From assembly GCA_965200775.1 (NCBI GenBank), contig OZ241383.1, positions 1,798,001 through 1,862,000 on the forward strand: a DNA stretch of 64,000 nt. Direction: 5' to 3'. Below are positions 16,747-26,540 of this stretch, one piece after another. The position numbers were made by a program, and so were the translations under genes. The stretch is from Poriferisocius sp965200775 (lineage in GTDB: Bacteria > Actinomycetota > Acidimicrobiia > Acidimicrobiales > Bin134). The notes beneath the pieces are model-generated. The model did not search any database. It was not told the DNA's origin and saw only the letters and a program-made list of their open reading frames with translations. Within the stretch, counting starts at the first letter, position 1. Each line of letters opens with the position of its first letter.

Positions 16747-18270
16747 GTGATTCATGATTTTGTGATCGTCGGTGGTGGTTCCACCGGGGCGGTGCTGGCC
16801 GCCCGACTGTCGGAGAACCCGGCCAAGTCGGTGTTGCTGCTGGAAGCCGGATCGACCGAGCCCGATCCCGAGGCCGACCGCCTGGGATCGGTGGACTTCT
16901 CCCACACCGGACGGGATTGGGGTTTCCAGGCCCGCACCGTCGGCGATGCCTCGGCCCCCTACCCGCAGGGTCGGACCCTGGGAGGGGGGTCCGCGGTGAA
17001 CGGGGGCACAGCGCTGCGGGGGATGCCCAGCGACTACGACGCCTGGGCCAGCCCCAACTGGTCGTGGGACGCAATGGCCCCGTGCTTTCGCCGTCTGGAG
17101 GACGACCCCATGGGAGGAGAGCGCCACGGCACGGGTGGCCCCATCCCCATCCGGCGATCCTCCCGGGACGAGCTGGTTGAACCACAGCAGCAGTTGCTGG
17201 CCGCGGCCAACGACATCGGGATGGCGTGGGTGGACGACCACAACGACGGGGTGTCCGAAGGCATCGGGCCGTCACCCCAGAACGTGGTGGACGGCGTGCG
17301 GGTGTCCACCGCCATGGGATACCTACGCCCCGCCGACGGGCGATCCAACCTGAGCGTGGTCGGCGGCGCCCACGCTCACCACATCGTCATTGACAGGGAC
17401 CGGGCCACGGGGGTGGCCTACTCGTCCCCCGACGGCTCGCCGGGAAGCCTGGAACAGGCCCGGGGACGCCACATAGTTGTGTGCGCCGGGGCGCTCAACT
17501 CCCCGGCGCTGCTCATGCGCTCGGGCATCGGCCCGGTTCGAGAACTGGAAGCGGTTGGCATCCGCACCACCGTGGACCTGCCCGGCGTGGGGGCCAACCT
17601 CATGGAACACGTGGGAGCGTTCGTGTTCGTGGTGCCCCCCGCCGAAGCGATTACCACCGACATGGTGCAGCATCAGCTCCTGATCCGTTACAGCTCGCCG
17701 GGAAGCCCGGTGGTGAACGACATGCAGATCGGCATGATGAACCACTGGGACCTGAGCGACAACCCGAGCTTGGCCGAGGCGTGCGGAACGGACCTGATCT
17801 GGGGCATCTGCGCCGGAATCCAAACCCCCCGTTCGCGGGGCCGCCTCAGGATGCTGTCGCCCGACCCCCGACAACCACCGGTAATCGACCTGAACCTGCT
17901 TGCCGACCCCGAAGACACCGCCCAACTCGCCGACGGTCTCAGACTCTGTCACCGGCTCGCCACCCACGAAGCCCTAAAGGCCCGCTTCGAGCGCATAGCG
18001 GTGATCGAAGAAGGCGCTTTCACCGGCGACGACGACCTCGCTCTGGCCGAGTACGCCCGCCAGTTCAGCTTCCCGTGGTACCACGCTTCGGGCACCTGCC
18101 GGATGGGACCCGAACCCGATGCCGGCGACGTGGTGGACGACCGGGGCCGGCTCCATGGGGTGGATCGCCTGTCGGTGTTCGATGCCTCTATCCTTCCGGT
18201 TATCCCCCGGGCCAACACCAACCTGACCTGCATCGCCGTCGGTGAGCGGGCCGCGGAGCTGCTGCGATGA
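16747..18270 (+). CDS. GMC-family FAD-dependent oxidoreductase
   Basis: 507-residue glucose-methanol-choline oxidoreductase. FAD-binding DFVIVGGGSTGAVLAARLSE at the N-terminus, GMC signature 1 around GRTLGGGSAVNGG, signature 2 around GALNSPALLMRSGIGP, and the C-terminal catalytic-histidine block WYHASGTCRMGP followed by DASILPVIPRANTNL. Oxidises an alcohol, substrate unknown. A GTG at 16747 is preferred to the TTG at 16741 because GAAGG (16733-16737) is 9 bases from the GTG but too close to the TTG. The amidohydrolase follows 49 bases later on the same strand. Confidence 0.88.
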   Translation: MIHDFVIVGGGSTGAVLAARLSENPAKSVLLLEAGSTEPDPEADRLGSVDFSHTGRDWGFQARTVGDASAPYPQGRTLGGGSAVNGGTALRGMPSDYDAWASPNWSWDAMAPCFRRLEDDPMGGERHGTGGPIPIRRSSRDELVEPQQQLLAAANDIGMAWVDDHNDGVSEGIGPSPQNVVDGVRVSTAMGYLRPADGRSNLSVVGGAHAHHIVIDRDRATGVAYSSPDGSPGSLEQARGRHIVVCAGALNSPALLMRSGIGPVRELEAVGIRTTVDLPGVGANLMEHVGAFVFVVPPAEAITTDMVQHQLLIRYSSPGSPVVNDMQIGMMNHWDLSDNPSLAEACGTDLIWGICAGIQTPRSRGRLRMLSPDPRQPPVIDLNLLADPEDTAQLADGLRLCHRLATHEALKARFERIAVIEEGAFTGDDDLALAEYARQFSFPWYHASGTCRMGPEPDAGDVVDDRGRLHGVDRLSVFDASILPVIPRANTNLTCIAVGERAAELLR

Positions 18271-18319
18271 GCCGGATTTGGCCACAAGAGGCGGCACCGT
18301 CAACGACACGAGGAGCGCC

Positions 18320-19477
18320 ATGACCCCCACCATGATGATCTCGTCCGACTCTCACATCATCGAACCCCCCGACCTGTGGACAGAGCGGGTGACGGGGCCG
18401 ATGGCCGAACGTGTCCCGCAGGTGCGCCGTGAATCCGGCGGCGACTGGTGGTACATAGACGGCCAACGCTCCATGTCGTTCCTCGGCATCCAGACCGGCG
18501 ACCGGTTCGAAAAGGACGCCACCGAGCTTCGCATCGAGGCGTCGTTCGACGAGGTCCGGCGGGGGGCCTACGACCCAGCGGCGTTCATCACCGAGAACGA
18601 GACCGACGGGGTGGTGGCCTCGGTCATCTACCCCAGCGAGGCGCTGTTGGCCTACAGCATTCCCGACTCCGAGCTGTGCTCGTTGACCATGGCGACCTAC
18701 AACGACTTCATCGCCGAGTTCTGCGCTCACGACAACGAGCGGCTGAAGGGCATCGCACTCATCAACGTGGACGATGTGGACGAGGCCATCGCCGAGATGA
18801 CCCGCTGCCGGAACATGGGCATCGCCGGGGCCATGGTTAGCGTGATGCCCCCCGCCGATCAGGGGTACGACCATCCCCGCTACGAACCGCTGTGGTCGGC
18901 AGCGGTGGACCTGGACATGCCGCTTTCCATGCACGTGGCCACCGGGCGGGCGCTGACCAGCGCAAGCGGGCAGACCAAGTCGGACGTGCGGTCGGTGTCG
19001 GAGGCGGCGTTCTACCTGCAGGACCACTTCGTGAGGAAGTCGCTGGGCGAGATGATCTTCGCCGGGGTGTTCGAGCGCCATCCCAAGCTGCGGGTGGGCT
19101 CGGTCGAGCACGAGGTGGGCTGGATCCCGTTCTGGTTGTTCCAAATGGACTACTGCTACACCGACCGGCCACTGCGGGGGAACTGGCACCGGTTTGCCGA
19201 TCCCGACGCCCGACCCAGCCATTTCTTCACCTCCAACTGCTTCGTCAGCTTCCAGGAGGACGCCGTGGGAGTGCGAGTGCGGGACACCTTCGGCACCCAC
19301 ACGCTCATGTGGGGCTCCGATTATCCCCACACCGAGTCCACCTTCCCCCGGTCCCGGGAGGTGGTAGCCGAGACCCTGGCCGACGTGCCCGACGACGAGT
19401 ACCGGATGATCGTGCGGGACAACTGCGCTGCCCTCTACGGATTCGACCTCGACCGGCTGGGAGCCGACCCATCGTAG
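18320..19477 (+). CDS. Amidohydrolase-2 family metal-dependent hydrolase
   Basis: 385-residue TIM-barrel amidohydrolase. Metal-site start SSDSHIIEPP (D-x-H), mid-barrel His in PLSMHVATG, GVFERHPKLRVGSVEHEVGWIPF, and catalytic-Asp block MWGSDYPHTESTFPRS. The D-x-H rather than H-x-H start and the WGSDYPH block are typical of actinobacterial members acting as decarboxylases or hydrolases in aromatic or xenobiotic breakdown. RBS AGGAG precedes the ATG. Related to the second amidohydrolase at 37973 in this window. Likely co-transcribed with the GMC oxidoreductase and the LLM enzyme. Confidence 0.85.
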   Translation: MTPTMMISSDSHIIEPPDLWTERVTGPMAERVPQVRRESGGDWWYIDGQRSMSFLGIQTGDRFEKDATELRIEASFDEVRRGAYDPAAFITENETDGVVASVIYPSEALLAYSIPDSELCSLTMATYNDFIAEFCAHDNERLKGIALINVDDVDEAIAEMTRCRNMGIAGAMVSVMPPADQGYDHPRYEPLWSAAVDLDMPLSMHVATGRALTSASGQTKSDVRSVSEAAFYLQDHFVRKSLGEMIFAGVFERHPKLRVGSVEHEVGWIPFWLFQMDYCYTDRPLRGNWHRFADPDARPSHFFTSNCFVSFQEDAVGVRVRDTFGTHTLMWGSDYPHTESTFPRSREVVAETLADVPDDEYRMIVRDNCAALYGFDLDRLGADPS

Positions 19478-19544
19478 GCACCGGCGGTTTCGCGAGCACC
19501 GGCCCGGCCGGCCGCCGCGCCGTTCGCCGGGGGGAGTCCCGACC

Positions 19545-20441
19545 GTGAGAATCAGGATTGGGGTGGGCATCGGCGGGGGGACTGCCCTGGGCAACCGAGA
19601 GGCGTTCGGCGACGTGGTGGACGGGCTGGAACGGCTGGGGTTCGATTCGCTGTGGGTGGCGGAACGAGCCGGAGGACCGTCGATGGACCCGGTGGTAGCC
19701 ATGACCTTCGCCGCCGCCCGAACCACCCGCCTCAAGTTCGGGCCCAGCGTGATGGTTGTTCCCGGCCGCAACCCGGTCCTGTTGGCCAAGGCCATGGCAA
19801 GCCTCGACCGCATCTCCGACGGGCGGCTGCTTCCCGCCTTCGGGCTCGGGGTGGCAGACACCGCCGAGCATCAGGCATTCGGGGTGGCCCGCATGGACCG
19901 GGCGGCCTGGTTCAACGAAGCCTTGCCCCTGATGCGGCGCCTGTGGACCGAGGACGTGGTGGAGCACCACGGACCCCGCTTCCACCTTGACGCCGCCCAG
20001 GTGGACATCAAGCCGGTGCAGCAGCCCCTCGACGTGTGGATGGGAGGGATCGCCCCCTCCGAGCTACGTCGGGTAGGCAGGTTGAGCGACGGATGGCTGC
20101 CGTCGTTCGTCACCCCCGACGACGTGCGGGCCGGGATCGCCGCCATCAAGCAGCACGCCGATGAGGCAGGCCGGGAGATCGACCCCGAGCACTACGGGGT
20201 GTTGCTGTCCTACACCAACAGCCCGCTACCCGACCGTTTCCTGCAACTCATCAACCTTCGCCAGCCCGACAAGAACCCGACCGACCTGGTGGCCACCAGC
20301 CTCGAGGAGCTGCGCCCCCGGATCGAGGCGTTCATCGAAGCGGAGGCGTCCAAGTTCGTGGTGATGCCCCTGGACGACCCGCCGGACTGGAATGACGAGA
20401 TCGAAGCTTTGGCCACCGACCTTCTGGCGATGCAGGACTAG
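19545..20441 (+). CDS. LLM-class (F420-dependent type) oxidoreductase
   Basis: 298-residue luciferase-like TIM-barrel protein: RIGVGIGGGTALGNREAFGDVVDGLERLGFDSLWVAERAG at the start, KFGPSVMVVPGRNPVLLAKAMASLDRISDGRLLPAFGLG, and VWMGGIAPSELRRVGRLSDGWLPSF. In actinobacteria such proteins usually use F420H2, though FMN cannot be excluded. Start GTG. Third gene of a plus-strand run (GMC oxidoreductase, amidohydrolase, LLM) that may form a small catabolic unit. Its stop codon lies in a 16-bp tandem repeat. Confidence 0.85.
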   Translation: MRIRIGVGIGGGTALGNREAFGDVVDGLERLGFDSLWVAERAGGPSMDPVVAMTFAAARTTRLKFGPSVMVVPGRNPVLLAKAMASLDRISDGRLLPAFGLGVADTAEHQAFGVARMDRAAWFNEALPLMRRLWTEDVVEHHGPRFHLDAAQVDIKPVQQPLDVWMGGIAPSELRRVGRLSDGWLPSFVTPDDVRAGIAAIKQHADEAGREIDPEHYGVLLSYTNSPLPDRFLQLINLRQPDKNPTDLVATSLEELRPRIEAFIEAEASKFVVMPLDDPPDWNDEIEALATDLLAMQD

Positions 20442-20464
20442 CCCGAAACAGGACTGACCCGAAG
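20433..20464. repeat. 16-bp imperfect tandem duplication across the LLM gene's stop codon
   Basis: CAGGACTAGCCCGAAA (20433-20448, containing the TAG stop) is followed directly by CAGGACTGACCCGAAG (20449-20464), three mismatches. Same arrangement as the duplications at 10585, 33224 and 35204. Confidence 0.8.
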
Positions 20465-20485
20465 CGGAAACAGCCGAACGCCTAG

Positions 20486-21637
20486 CTAACCCAGGGCCCG
20501 TTCCAGGTCGGCCAGAAGGTCATCAACCGATTCGATACCCACCGACAGACGCACCAAGCCGGGATCCACGGCCAGGGGGGAATCCACCACCGAGAGATGG
20601 GTCATGGTGGCGGGCTGCTCGATCAGCGATTCCACAGCGCCCAGCGACTCGGCCAGCCGAAACACCTGGGTGGCCCCCACCACGGTCCGGGCTGCCTCCT
20701 CTCCTCCGGCCAGAACAAACGACACCATTCCGCCGGCGTCGCGCATCTGGGCCGCTGCTACCTCGTGACCGGGGTGGTCGGGCAGTCCCGGGTAGAGGGT
20801 CCTGGCCACTGCCCGGTGGCCGGCCAGGTACTCGGCCACTGCCCGGGCGTTGTCGCAGTGGCGGTCCATGCGCACGCCGAGGGTCTTGATCCCCCGCAGT
20901 AGCAGGTAGCAGTCGAACGGGCTGGGCACCGCCCCGGCCGCGTTCTGCACGAAGGCCAGCCGCTCGGCCAGGTCATCGTCGTCAACCGCCACGAAGCCCC
21001 CCACCACATCGGAGTGCCCGCCCAGGTATTTGGTGCTGGAATGCACCACCACATCGGCCCCGAGAGCCATCGGGTTCTGCAGGTAGGGAGTGGCGAAGGT
21101 GTTGTCCACCACCACCAGGGCCCTAACGCCATGAGCAGCCTCGGCCACGGCGGCGATGTCAACCACGGCGAGCAGTGGGTTGGTGGGTGTCTCCAGCCAT
21201 ACCTGGCGGGTTTCGGGACGAATGGCGGCGGCCAGGGCGTTGGGGTCGCTCATGTCCACCGCCGACCACTCGATACCCCTCTCGCCGTACACCCGGGCTA
21301 TGAGCCGGAACGTGCCTCCGTAGGCGTCCGACCCCAGAATCACATGGTCGCCGGGATGCATCAGGCCGATGATGGCGTTCTCGGCGGCCATCCCGCTGGC
21401 GAAGGCCAGACCGTGGCGGGCACCCTCCAACCCGGCCACACACCGCTCCAGAGCGACCCGGGTGGGGTTGGAGGTACGGGAGTACTCGAACCCCCGGTGT
21501 TGACCCGGCCCGTCCTGTACGAAGGTGGTGGCCAGATGGATGGGCACGACGATGGCCCCGGTGGCCTCGTCAGGTTCCTGGCCGACATGGATGGCCCGGG
21601 TGTCGAACCCCCACCGGCTCCTGTCGTCGATGCTCAT
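20486..21637 (-). CDS. Cystathionine gamma-synthase / gamma-lyase family PLP enzyme
   Basis: 383-residue Cys/Met-metabolism PLP enzyme. N-terminal GFDTRAIHVGQEPDEATGAIVVPIHLATTF, EYSRTSNPTR, SGMAAENAI (phosphate binding), VVDNTFATP and the PLP-lysine K203 in HSSTKYLGGHSD. The start (ATG) overlaps the stop of the cystathionine beta-synthase gene by 4 bases (ATGA), so the two act together: with CBS making cystathionine, this enzyme most likely works as the gamma-lyase of reverse transsulfuration (cystathionine to cysteine), although synthase activity cannot be ruled out by sequence. Confidence 0.9.
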   Translation of the reverse strand: MSIDDRSRWGFDTRAIHVGQEPDEATGAIVVPIHLATTFVQDGPGQHRGFEYSRTSNPTRVALERCVAGLEGARHGLAFASGMAAENAIIGLMHPGDHVILGSDAYGGTFRLIARVYGERGIEWSAVDMSDPNALAAAIRPETRQVWLETPTNPLLAVVDIAAVAEAAHGVRALVVVDNTFATPYLQNPMALGADVVVHSSTKYLGGHSDVVGGFVAVDDDDLAERLAFVQNAAGAVPSPFDCYLLLRGIKTLGVRMDRHCDNARAVAEYLAGHRAVARTLYPGLPDHPGHEVAAAQMRDAGGMVSFVLAGGEEAARTVVGATQVFRLAESLGAVESLIEQPATMTHLSVVDSPLAVDPGLVRLSVGIESVDDLLADLERALG

Positions 21638-23022
21638 CTGGGCGACACCGAGCCCGACGTCCCCTCGGAGAGGAAGCTGAGCACATCGGTGCTGGAAACC
21701 ACGGCATGGGGCCGACCGCCGTCGAGCACCAGCAGGGCGGGCGATCGCTCCAGCTTGGCCACCGCCAGCGCCACCGGCTCCCCGATGCCGATCTGCTCGA
21801 GGGGCCGGTTCATCACGTTCTCCACCGGTTGGCTCAGCAGATCACGGTCGAAGGCCAAGGCCATGAGCTGGAGTTCTTGTACCGACCCCACCACCTCGGC
21901 TGCAGCCAGCGGCATGTTCCCCTTGGCCACCGGTAGCTGGCTGACACCGTTCTCGCGCATCCGGGTCACAGCCAGGCTCACCGGGTCCTCGGGAAACACG
22001 TACACCAGAGGGGGCAGTGCCCCTCCCTTGGCGTCCAGCACGTCCTTGACGCAGGGCCGGTCGCCGATCAGGAACCCGTGGGATGCCATCCAGTCGTCGT
22101 TGAACACCTTGCTCAGGTACCCCCGGCCCACGTCGGGAAGGAGCACCACCACCACGTCGTCGGGACCGCAGCCCTGCGCCACTTCCCTAGCGGCCCACAC
22201 CGCGGTGCCGCCGGAACCGCCGATGAGCAGCCCCTCTCGCTGCGACACCGCCCGGGCCATGTCGAACGAATCCTTGTCGGACACCGGCACCACCCGGTCC
22301 ACCACCGAGGGGTCGAACGTCTCGGGCCAGAAGTCCTCCCCGATGCCCTCAACAAGGTAGGGCCGCCCCGAACCGCCGCTGAACACCGACCCCTCGGGGT
22401 CGGCGGCGATGATCTGCACCGCCGGATTCTTCTGCTTGAGGTAGCGGCCCACCCCGGTGAGGGTGCCACCCGTGCCGGCCCCGGCCAAGAAGTGGGTGAT
22501 GCGCCCCTCGGTCTGTTCCCACAGCTCGGGGCCGGTGGTCTGCTCGTGGCTAAGCGGGTTCACCGGGTTGAAGTACTGGTTGGGTCGGTACGATCCCGGC
22601 GTTTCGGCGGCCAGACGTTCGGCGGTGGAGTAGTAGGAGTTGGGGTCCTCGGGGGCCACCGCCACCGGGCACACCACCACCTCGGAGCCGTAGGCCCGCA
22701 GGAGCTGGACTTTCTCCTCGCTCACCTTGTCGGTTACCACGAATATGCAGCGATAACCCCGCTGAGCGGCCACCAGGGCCAGGCCGACGCCGGTGTTGCC
22801 CGAGGTCGGTTCGATGATTGTACCGCCCGGCTTCAGCAGGCCCTCCCGCTCGGCAGCGTCGATCATGGCCACCGCGGGACGGTCCTTAACGCTCCCGCCC
22901 GGGTTGAACAACTCCAGTTTGGCCAGCACCTCACACGACACCCCGGTGAATACTCGCCGCATACGAACCAGCGGGGTGTTTCCGATGAGGTCGAGGACCG
23001 AATCTGCGACCTCCACGCCCAT
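21634..23022 (-). CDS. cbs: Cystathionine beta-synthase with C-terminal CBS domain pair
   Basis: 462-residue fold-type II PLP enzyme. PLP-lysine K46 in GGSVKDRP, phosphate-binding TSGNTG (73-78), GAGTGGTLTG, and GSGGTAVW in the catalytic domain; residues from about 330 form a CBS domain pair (KDVLDAKGG, VTRMRENGVSQLPV, VENVMNRPLEQIG, VSSTDVLSFL). Condenses homocysteine and serine (or acetylserine) to cystathionine. Overlaps the downstream lyase gene by 4 bases. Divergent from the hydroxyacid dehydrogenase, with only 15 bases between the two start codons. Confidence 0.9.
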   Translation of the reverse strand: MGVEVADSVLDLIGNTPLVRMRRVFTGVSCEVLAKLELFNPGGSVKDRPAVAMIDAAEREGLLKPGGTIIEPTSGNTGVGLALVAAQRGYRCIFVVTDKVSEEKVQLLRAYGSEVVVCPVAVAPEDPNSYYSTAERLAAETPGSYRPNQYFNPVNPLSHEQTTGPELWEQTEGRITHFLAGAGTGGTLTGVGRYLKQKNPAVQIIAADPEGSVFSGGSGRPYLVEGIGEDFWPETFDPSVVDRVVPVSDKDSFDMARAVSQREGLLIGGSGGTAVWAAREVAQGCGPDDVVVVLLPDVGRGYLSKVFNDDWMASHGFLIGDRPCVKDVLDAKGGALPPLVYVFPEDPVSLAVTRMRENGVSQLPVAKGNMPLAAAEVVGSVQELQLMALAFDRDLLSQPVENVMNRPLEQIGIGEPVALAVAKLERSPALLVLDGGRPHAVVSSTDVLSFLSEGTSGSVSPR

Positions 23023-23037
23023 AAGCTACCCGAAGCT

Positions 23038-23985
23038 ATGGATGGCCCAAACATCACCAGAGCCAGTGCCGGGCCGACCCGGGTTGCGGTGGAACCGGAC
23101 TGCTGGCGGCGGCCGGCGCTGGTCGACGCGGTTGTGGCCGGCGGGGGTCGGGTGGTGACCCCTCCAGAGGCCGAAGCCCTGGTGTGGGCCGAGCCTGCCG
23201 CTCCCGATCTCCTGCCAGGAGTGCTGGCTACCGGACCGGGCATCGTCTGGGTGCAGCTCCCCTATGCCGGCATCGAGAACCTGACCGGGGCTCTCGACCG
23301 CGAGCACCTCTGGACCTGCGGCAAGGGGGTGTACGCCGAGCCGGTGGCCGAGCACGTGCTGATGCTGGCGCTGGCCGGCCTGCGTGGGATGGCGACGTAT
23401 TCCCGGGCCGACCGTTGGCTACCGCCGAGGGGCCGGAACCTGCTGGGAGGGCGGGTGACCGTTCTCGGCGGCGGGGGCATTACCGACAAGCTGGTCGAGC
23501 TGCTGGCCCCTTGGGATTGCCGGGTGACGGTGATGCGCCGCCATCCGGCCCCGATGCCCGGAGTACACCGGGTGGTGGGGCCTGACGGCCTCTTCGACGC
23601 GCTGGGCGATGCAGATGTGGTGGTAGTGGCACTGGCGCTGACCCCGGAGACCGCCGGGATCATCGACGCAGCCGCTCTGGGGGCGATGCAACCGCACACC
23701 TGGCTCATCAACGTGGGCCGGGGCGGCCATGTGGTCACCGACGATCTGGTCGAGGCGCTGACGGAGGGAACCATCGGCGGAGCGGCCCTCGACGTGACCG
23801 ATCCCGAGCCGCTGCCCGACGACCATCCCCTGTGGCAGATGGACAACTGCCTCATCACTCCTCACGTGGGCAACACCCCCGAGATGGGGCTGGTGCTCCT
23901 GGCCCGCCGGGTGACCGAAAACGTCCGCAGGTATGGCGCCGGAGAGGACCTGCTCGGCGCCGTGGATGTCGATTTGGGCTACTGA
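23038..23985 (+). CDS. D-isomer-specific 2-hydroxyacid dehydrogenase family protein
   Basis: 315-residue NAD-dependent dehydrogenase. The nucleotide-binding turn is VTVLGGGGITDKLVELL (a GxGxxT variant of GxGxxG), with active-site Arg in INVGRGGHVVTDDL, Glu in DVTDPEPLPDDHPLW and His in ITPHVGNTP. The variant dinucleotide loop makes cofactor preference uncertain. The start ATG is 15 bases from the divergent cbs start, and the 3' end overlaps the convergent binding-lipoprotein gene by 7 bases. Confidence 0.82.
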   Translation: MDGPNITRASAGPTRVAVEPDCWRRPALVDAVVAGGGRVVTPPEAEALVWAEPAAPDLLPGVLATGPGIVWVQLPYAGIENLTGALDREHLWTCGKGVYAEPVAEHVLMLALAGLRGMATYSRADRWLPPRGRNLLGGRVTVLGGGGITDKLVELLAPWDCRVTVMRRHPAPMPGVHRVVGPDGLFDALGDADVVVVALALTPETAGIIDAAALGAMQPHTWLINVGRGGHVVTDDLVEALTEGTIGGAALDVTDPEPLPDDHPLWQMDNCLITPHVGNTPEMGLVLLARRVTENVRRYGAGEDLLGAVDVDLGY

Positions 23986-25262
23986 GCCGCCGAGCTGTCC
24001 TGCCCTACCGGCGGCATGGGGCTGATGATGCGGTCGTATCGAGCGTGGTAGCCGTGGATGGTGATTACCCGCATCGGCCGCCCTACCGCGGCGTGGGCCC
24101 GGGGACCGAAGCTGGTGAGACCGGCTGCCAGGGGCTCGGCGTCAAACTGCTCCAGCTCGGCGGCCACCACCCTGGGGTTGAGTGTGCCTGCCCGCTCCAC
24201 AGCTCTCACGTAAGCGTCCACAGCGTCGACTCCGGTGATGGCCCGACCATCGTTGGCCCTGTACCCAGTGGCTGCCTGGAAGTCGTCGAGCAACTGACGT
24301 ACCGCCGGGCTGGGATCGTCCTGGTAAACCGATGCGTACGACAACACGGTGAAGTCGCCGATTCCGGGAACCATGTGAATCCAGAAATCCCCATCCATGG
24401 TGGAGTTGGCGAAGATCGGCTGGTTCATCCCCGAAGCCCGGATGGGCGCCAGGATCTCGGGGGCAACCTTCCTGGTGCCGCAGAACACGATCGCTTCGGG
24501 ATCGGTGCGGGCAATCCCAGACAGAATGGGATCGAGGAGGCTGGGATCGGTGGGCTGGTAGCGATGGAAACCTGAAATCCGGCCCCCGGCGGCCTCGAAC
24601 ACCGTCTCGAACTCATCGCAAACCGCCACCGTCTCGGTGCTGGTCTGATCGACCACCACGGTTACCGTGCCCAATCCCCTCTCCTCCACCAGGGTGACCA
24701 GGTGGGCGGCTTCGGTGCTCACCGGTGTGGCCATGGAAAACACCCGGTCACCCAACTCGCCGGTGACCCAGCGGTCGTCGGCCCCACACGGGCTGATCAC
24801 CAGCGTCCCGGCTTCCTCGACCACCTCGAGGGCAGGCACCCCAAAAGCGGCGTCGCAGGTCATGAGCAGCAGGTCGAGCCCGTCGATGAGCAGCTCCTCG
24901 GCCCCCCTGTGCATGTTGGACATCTCGGTGTGGCTGTCGATGTGACGAAGCACCACCGGCCGGCCCAGCAGACCTCCGGCCTCGTTGAGGGCGTCAATCC
25001 GGATGCGGGCTGCTGCCAGGGCCGGTACGTCGTATTCGGCCAGGAAACCGGTGGTGGCCATCAACGCTCCGACGATCACCGCATTGTCGGGCAGCGGCGA
25101 CCCAACGGGAGTGGCGGTGGGAACCGGGGCCCCCTCCGCAGCCGGCGTCTCCTCCTCACCGGAGATCGGGGCGGGGCCCACCACCGTGCCTTCCCGGAAC
25201 AGGGTGCAACCGGAACAGGCCAACACCAGCACGGCCAGAATCCCAAGACTCCTGGTGGCCAT
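23979..25262 (-). CDS. ABC-type substrate-binding lipoprotein (Leu/Ile/Val-binding family)
   Basis: 427-residue periplasmic-binding-protein type I (Peripla_BP_6). The start at 25262 gives a clean signal peptide, MATRSLGILAVLVLACSGC, ending in a lipobox. The linker is Pro/Ala/Glu-rich, then GALMATTGFLAEYDVPALAAARIRIDALNEAGGLLGRPV, the classical LivJ-like entry. No permease or ATPase genes lie next to it, so it is an orphan in this window; it might serve the fused Liv system at 58-63 kb or a distant one. Ligand unknown. Confidence 0.82.
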   Translation of the reverse strand: MATRSLGILAVLVLACSGCTLFREGTVVGPAPISGEEETPAAEGAPVPTATPVGSPLPDNAVIVGALMATTGFLAEYDVPALAAARIRIDALNEAGGLLGRPVVLRHIDSHTEMSNMHRGAEELLIDGLDLLLMTCDAAFGVPALEVVEEAGTLVISPCGADDRWVTGELGDRVFSMATPVSTEAAHLVTLVEERGLGTVTVVVDQTSTETVAVCDEFETVFEAAGGRISGFHRYQPTDPSLLDPILSGIARTDPEAIVFCGTRKVAPEILAPIRASGMNQPIFANSTMDGDFWIHMVPGIGDFTVLSYASVYQDDPSPAVRQLLDDFQAATGYRANDGRAITGVDAVDAYVRAVERAGTLNPRVVAAELEQFDAEPLAAGLTSFGPRAHAAVGRPMRVITIHGYHARYDRIISPMPPVGQDSSAAQ

Positions 25263-25331
25263 TGTGCCGATCACCCCTCTCACTGGGTCACCCGAGGCGA
25301 ACAAGGCCGAGCTGCTCAGCCGGTGCGGGCA

Positions 25332-26540
25332 TCACCCGATGAGGTCGCGGAAGGGAATGCCCTTGTCCACCCGTGGCTCACGAGGCAAGCCGAGGATGCG
25401 CTCCCCGATCACGTTGCGCTGGATCTCGGGGGTGCCCCCGCCGATCTTCATCCCGAAGTGGCCTAGCAGGCTCGACACCCAGCTCTCGTCGCTCAGCGTC
25501 CCGGCCGGTCCCAGAAGCCTCAGCGCAGTATCGCTGGTTATCCGGGCGTGGTCCCCGGTCAGGATCTTCATGATCGAAGCCTCGGGGCCGATCTCCGTTC
25601 CCTTGCTCAGTGCGGTGTACACCCGCATGCCCAGATACCGGAGTACCTCCGAGCGGATCCATGCCTCGGACAGGGCCTGGCGAACCTCCGGGTCGTCGTC
25701 TCGCCCCTGGCGGCGAGCCAGCTCCACCAGCTCGCCTATGTCCATCGCCGACGACAAGGCACCAACTGCAGCCCGCTCGCTGTGCAAGGTGGTCTGGGCC
25801 ACCGCCCAACCGTTGTTGACCCCGCCGATCAGGTTCTGGGCGGGTATCCGCACATCGTCGAAGAAGGTCTCGTTGAACTCGGCGTTGCCCGTCATCTGGC
25901 GCAAGGGTCGGGGTTGCAGACCCTCGCTGTCCATCTCCACCAGGAAGTAGCTGAGCCCCTGGTGCTTGGGAACGTCGGAGTCGGTTCGGGCCAGCAGGAT
26001 GCCCCAGTCGGCCAGATGAGCGTAGGAGTTCCACACCTTCTGGCCGTTGACGACGAACTCGTCGCCGTCGCGGACCGCCCGGGTTTGCAGACCGGCCAGG
26101 TCGGAGCCGGCGTTGGGCTCACTGAACAACTGGGCGAAGACCAACTCGCCCCGCCGAATCGGGTTCAGGAACCGCTGCTTCTGCTCGTCGGTGCCCCACG
26201 CCATGAGGGTGGGAGCGGCCATCGAGAGCGCGGCCATGAACGCCGACATCGACACCCCATAGCGGCTCTGCTCCTCCTCGAAGATGATTGTCTCGATGGT
26301 GGAGGAGCCCCGCCCCCCGTACTCGGGCGGCCAGTCCAGGCAGGCCCAGCCGTCGTCAGCCAGCCGAGACTGCCAGCGGCGAGCCCGATCCACCAGCTCG
26401 CGCTCCCGACCCTCGGTAGGGCTGAGACCGTCGAGGTCGTCGAACGCCTCGGGCGAGCCCTTCGGGGGAGCGTTGGCCGCAAGCCAGTCCCGAGCCTCGG
26501 CTCGAAAAGCCGCCTCTGCCGGAGTGTCGCCGAAATCCAC
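25332..26540 (-). CDS. Acyl-CoA dehydrogenase
   Basis: 402-residue FAD flavoprotein of the acyl-CoA dehydrogenase family. Blocks: DWPPEYGGRGSSTIETIIFEEEQSRYG, FAQLFSEPNAGSDLAGLQTRAVRDGDEFVVNGQKVWNS (FAD and acyl-CoA site), and the C-terminal GGGTPEIQRNVIGERILGLPRE. First step of beta-oxidation of an unidentified acyl-CoA; long insert-free form close to the actinobacterial FadE group. Start is GTG. It ends 69 bases before the upstream end of the binding-lipoprotein gene. Confidence 0.9.
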   Translation of the reverse strand: MDFGDTPAEAAFRAEARDWLAANAPPKGSPEAFDDLDGLSPTEGRERELVDRARRWQSRLADDGWACLDWPPEYGGRGSSTIETIIFEEEQSRYGVSMSAFMAALSMAAPTLMAWGTDEQKQRFLNPIRRGELVFAQLFSEPNAGSDLAGLQTRAVRDGDEFVVNGQKVWNSYAHLADWGILLARTDSDVPKHQGLSYFLVEMDSEGLQPRPLRQMTGNAEFNETFFDDVRIPAQNLIGGVNNGWAVAQTTLHSERAAVGALSSAMDIGELVELARRQGRDDDPEVRQALSEAWIRSEVLRYLGMRVYTALSKGTEIGPEASIMKILTGDHARITSDTALRLLGPAGTLSDESWVSSLLGHFGMKIGGGTPEIQRNVIGERILGLPREPRVDKGIPFRDLIG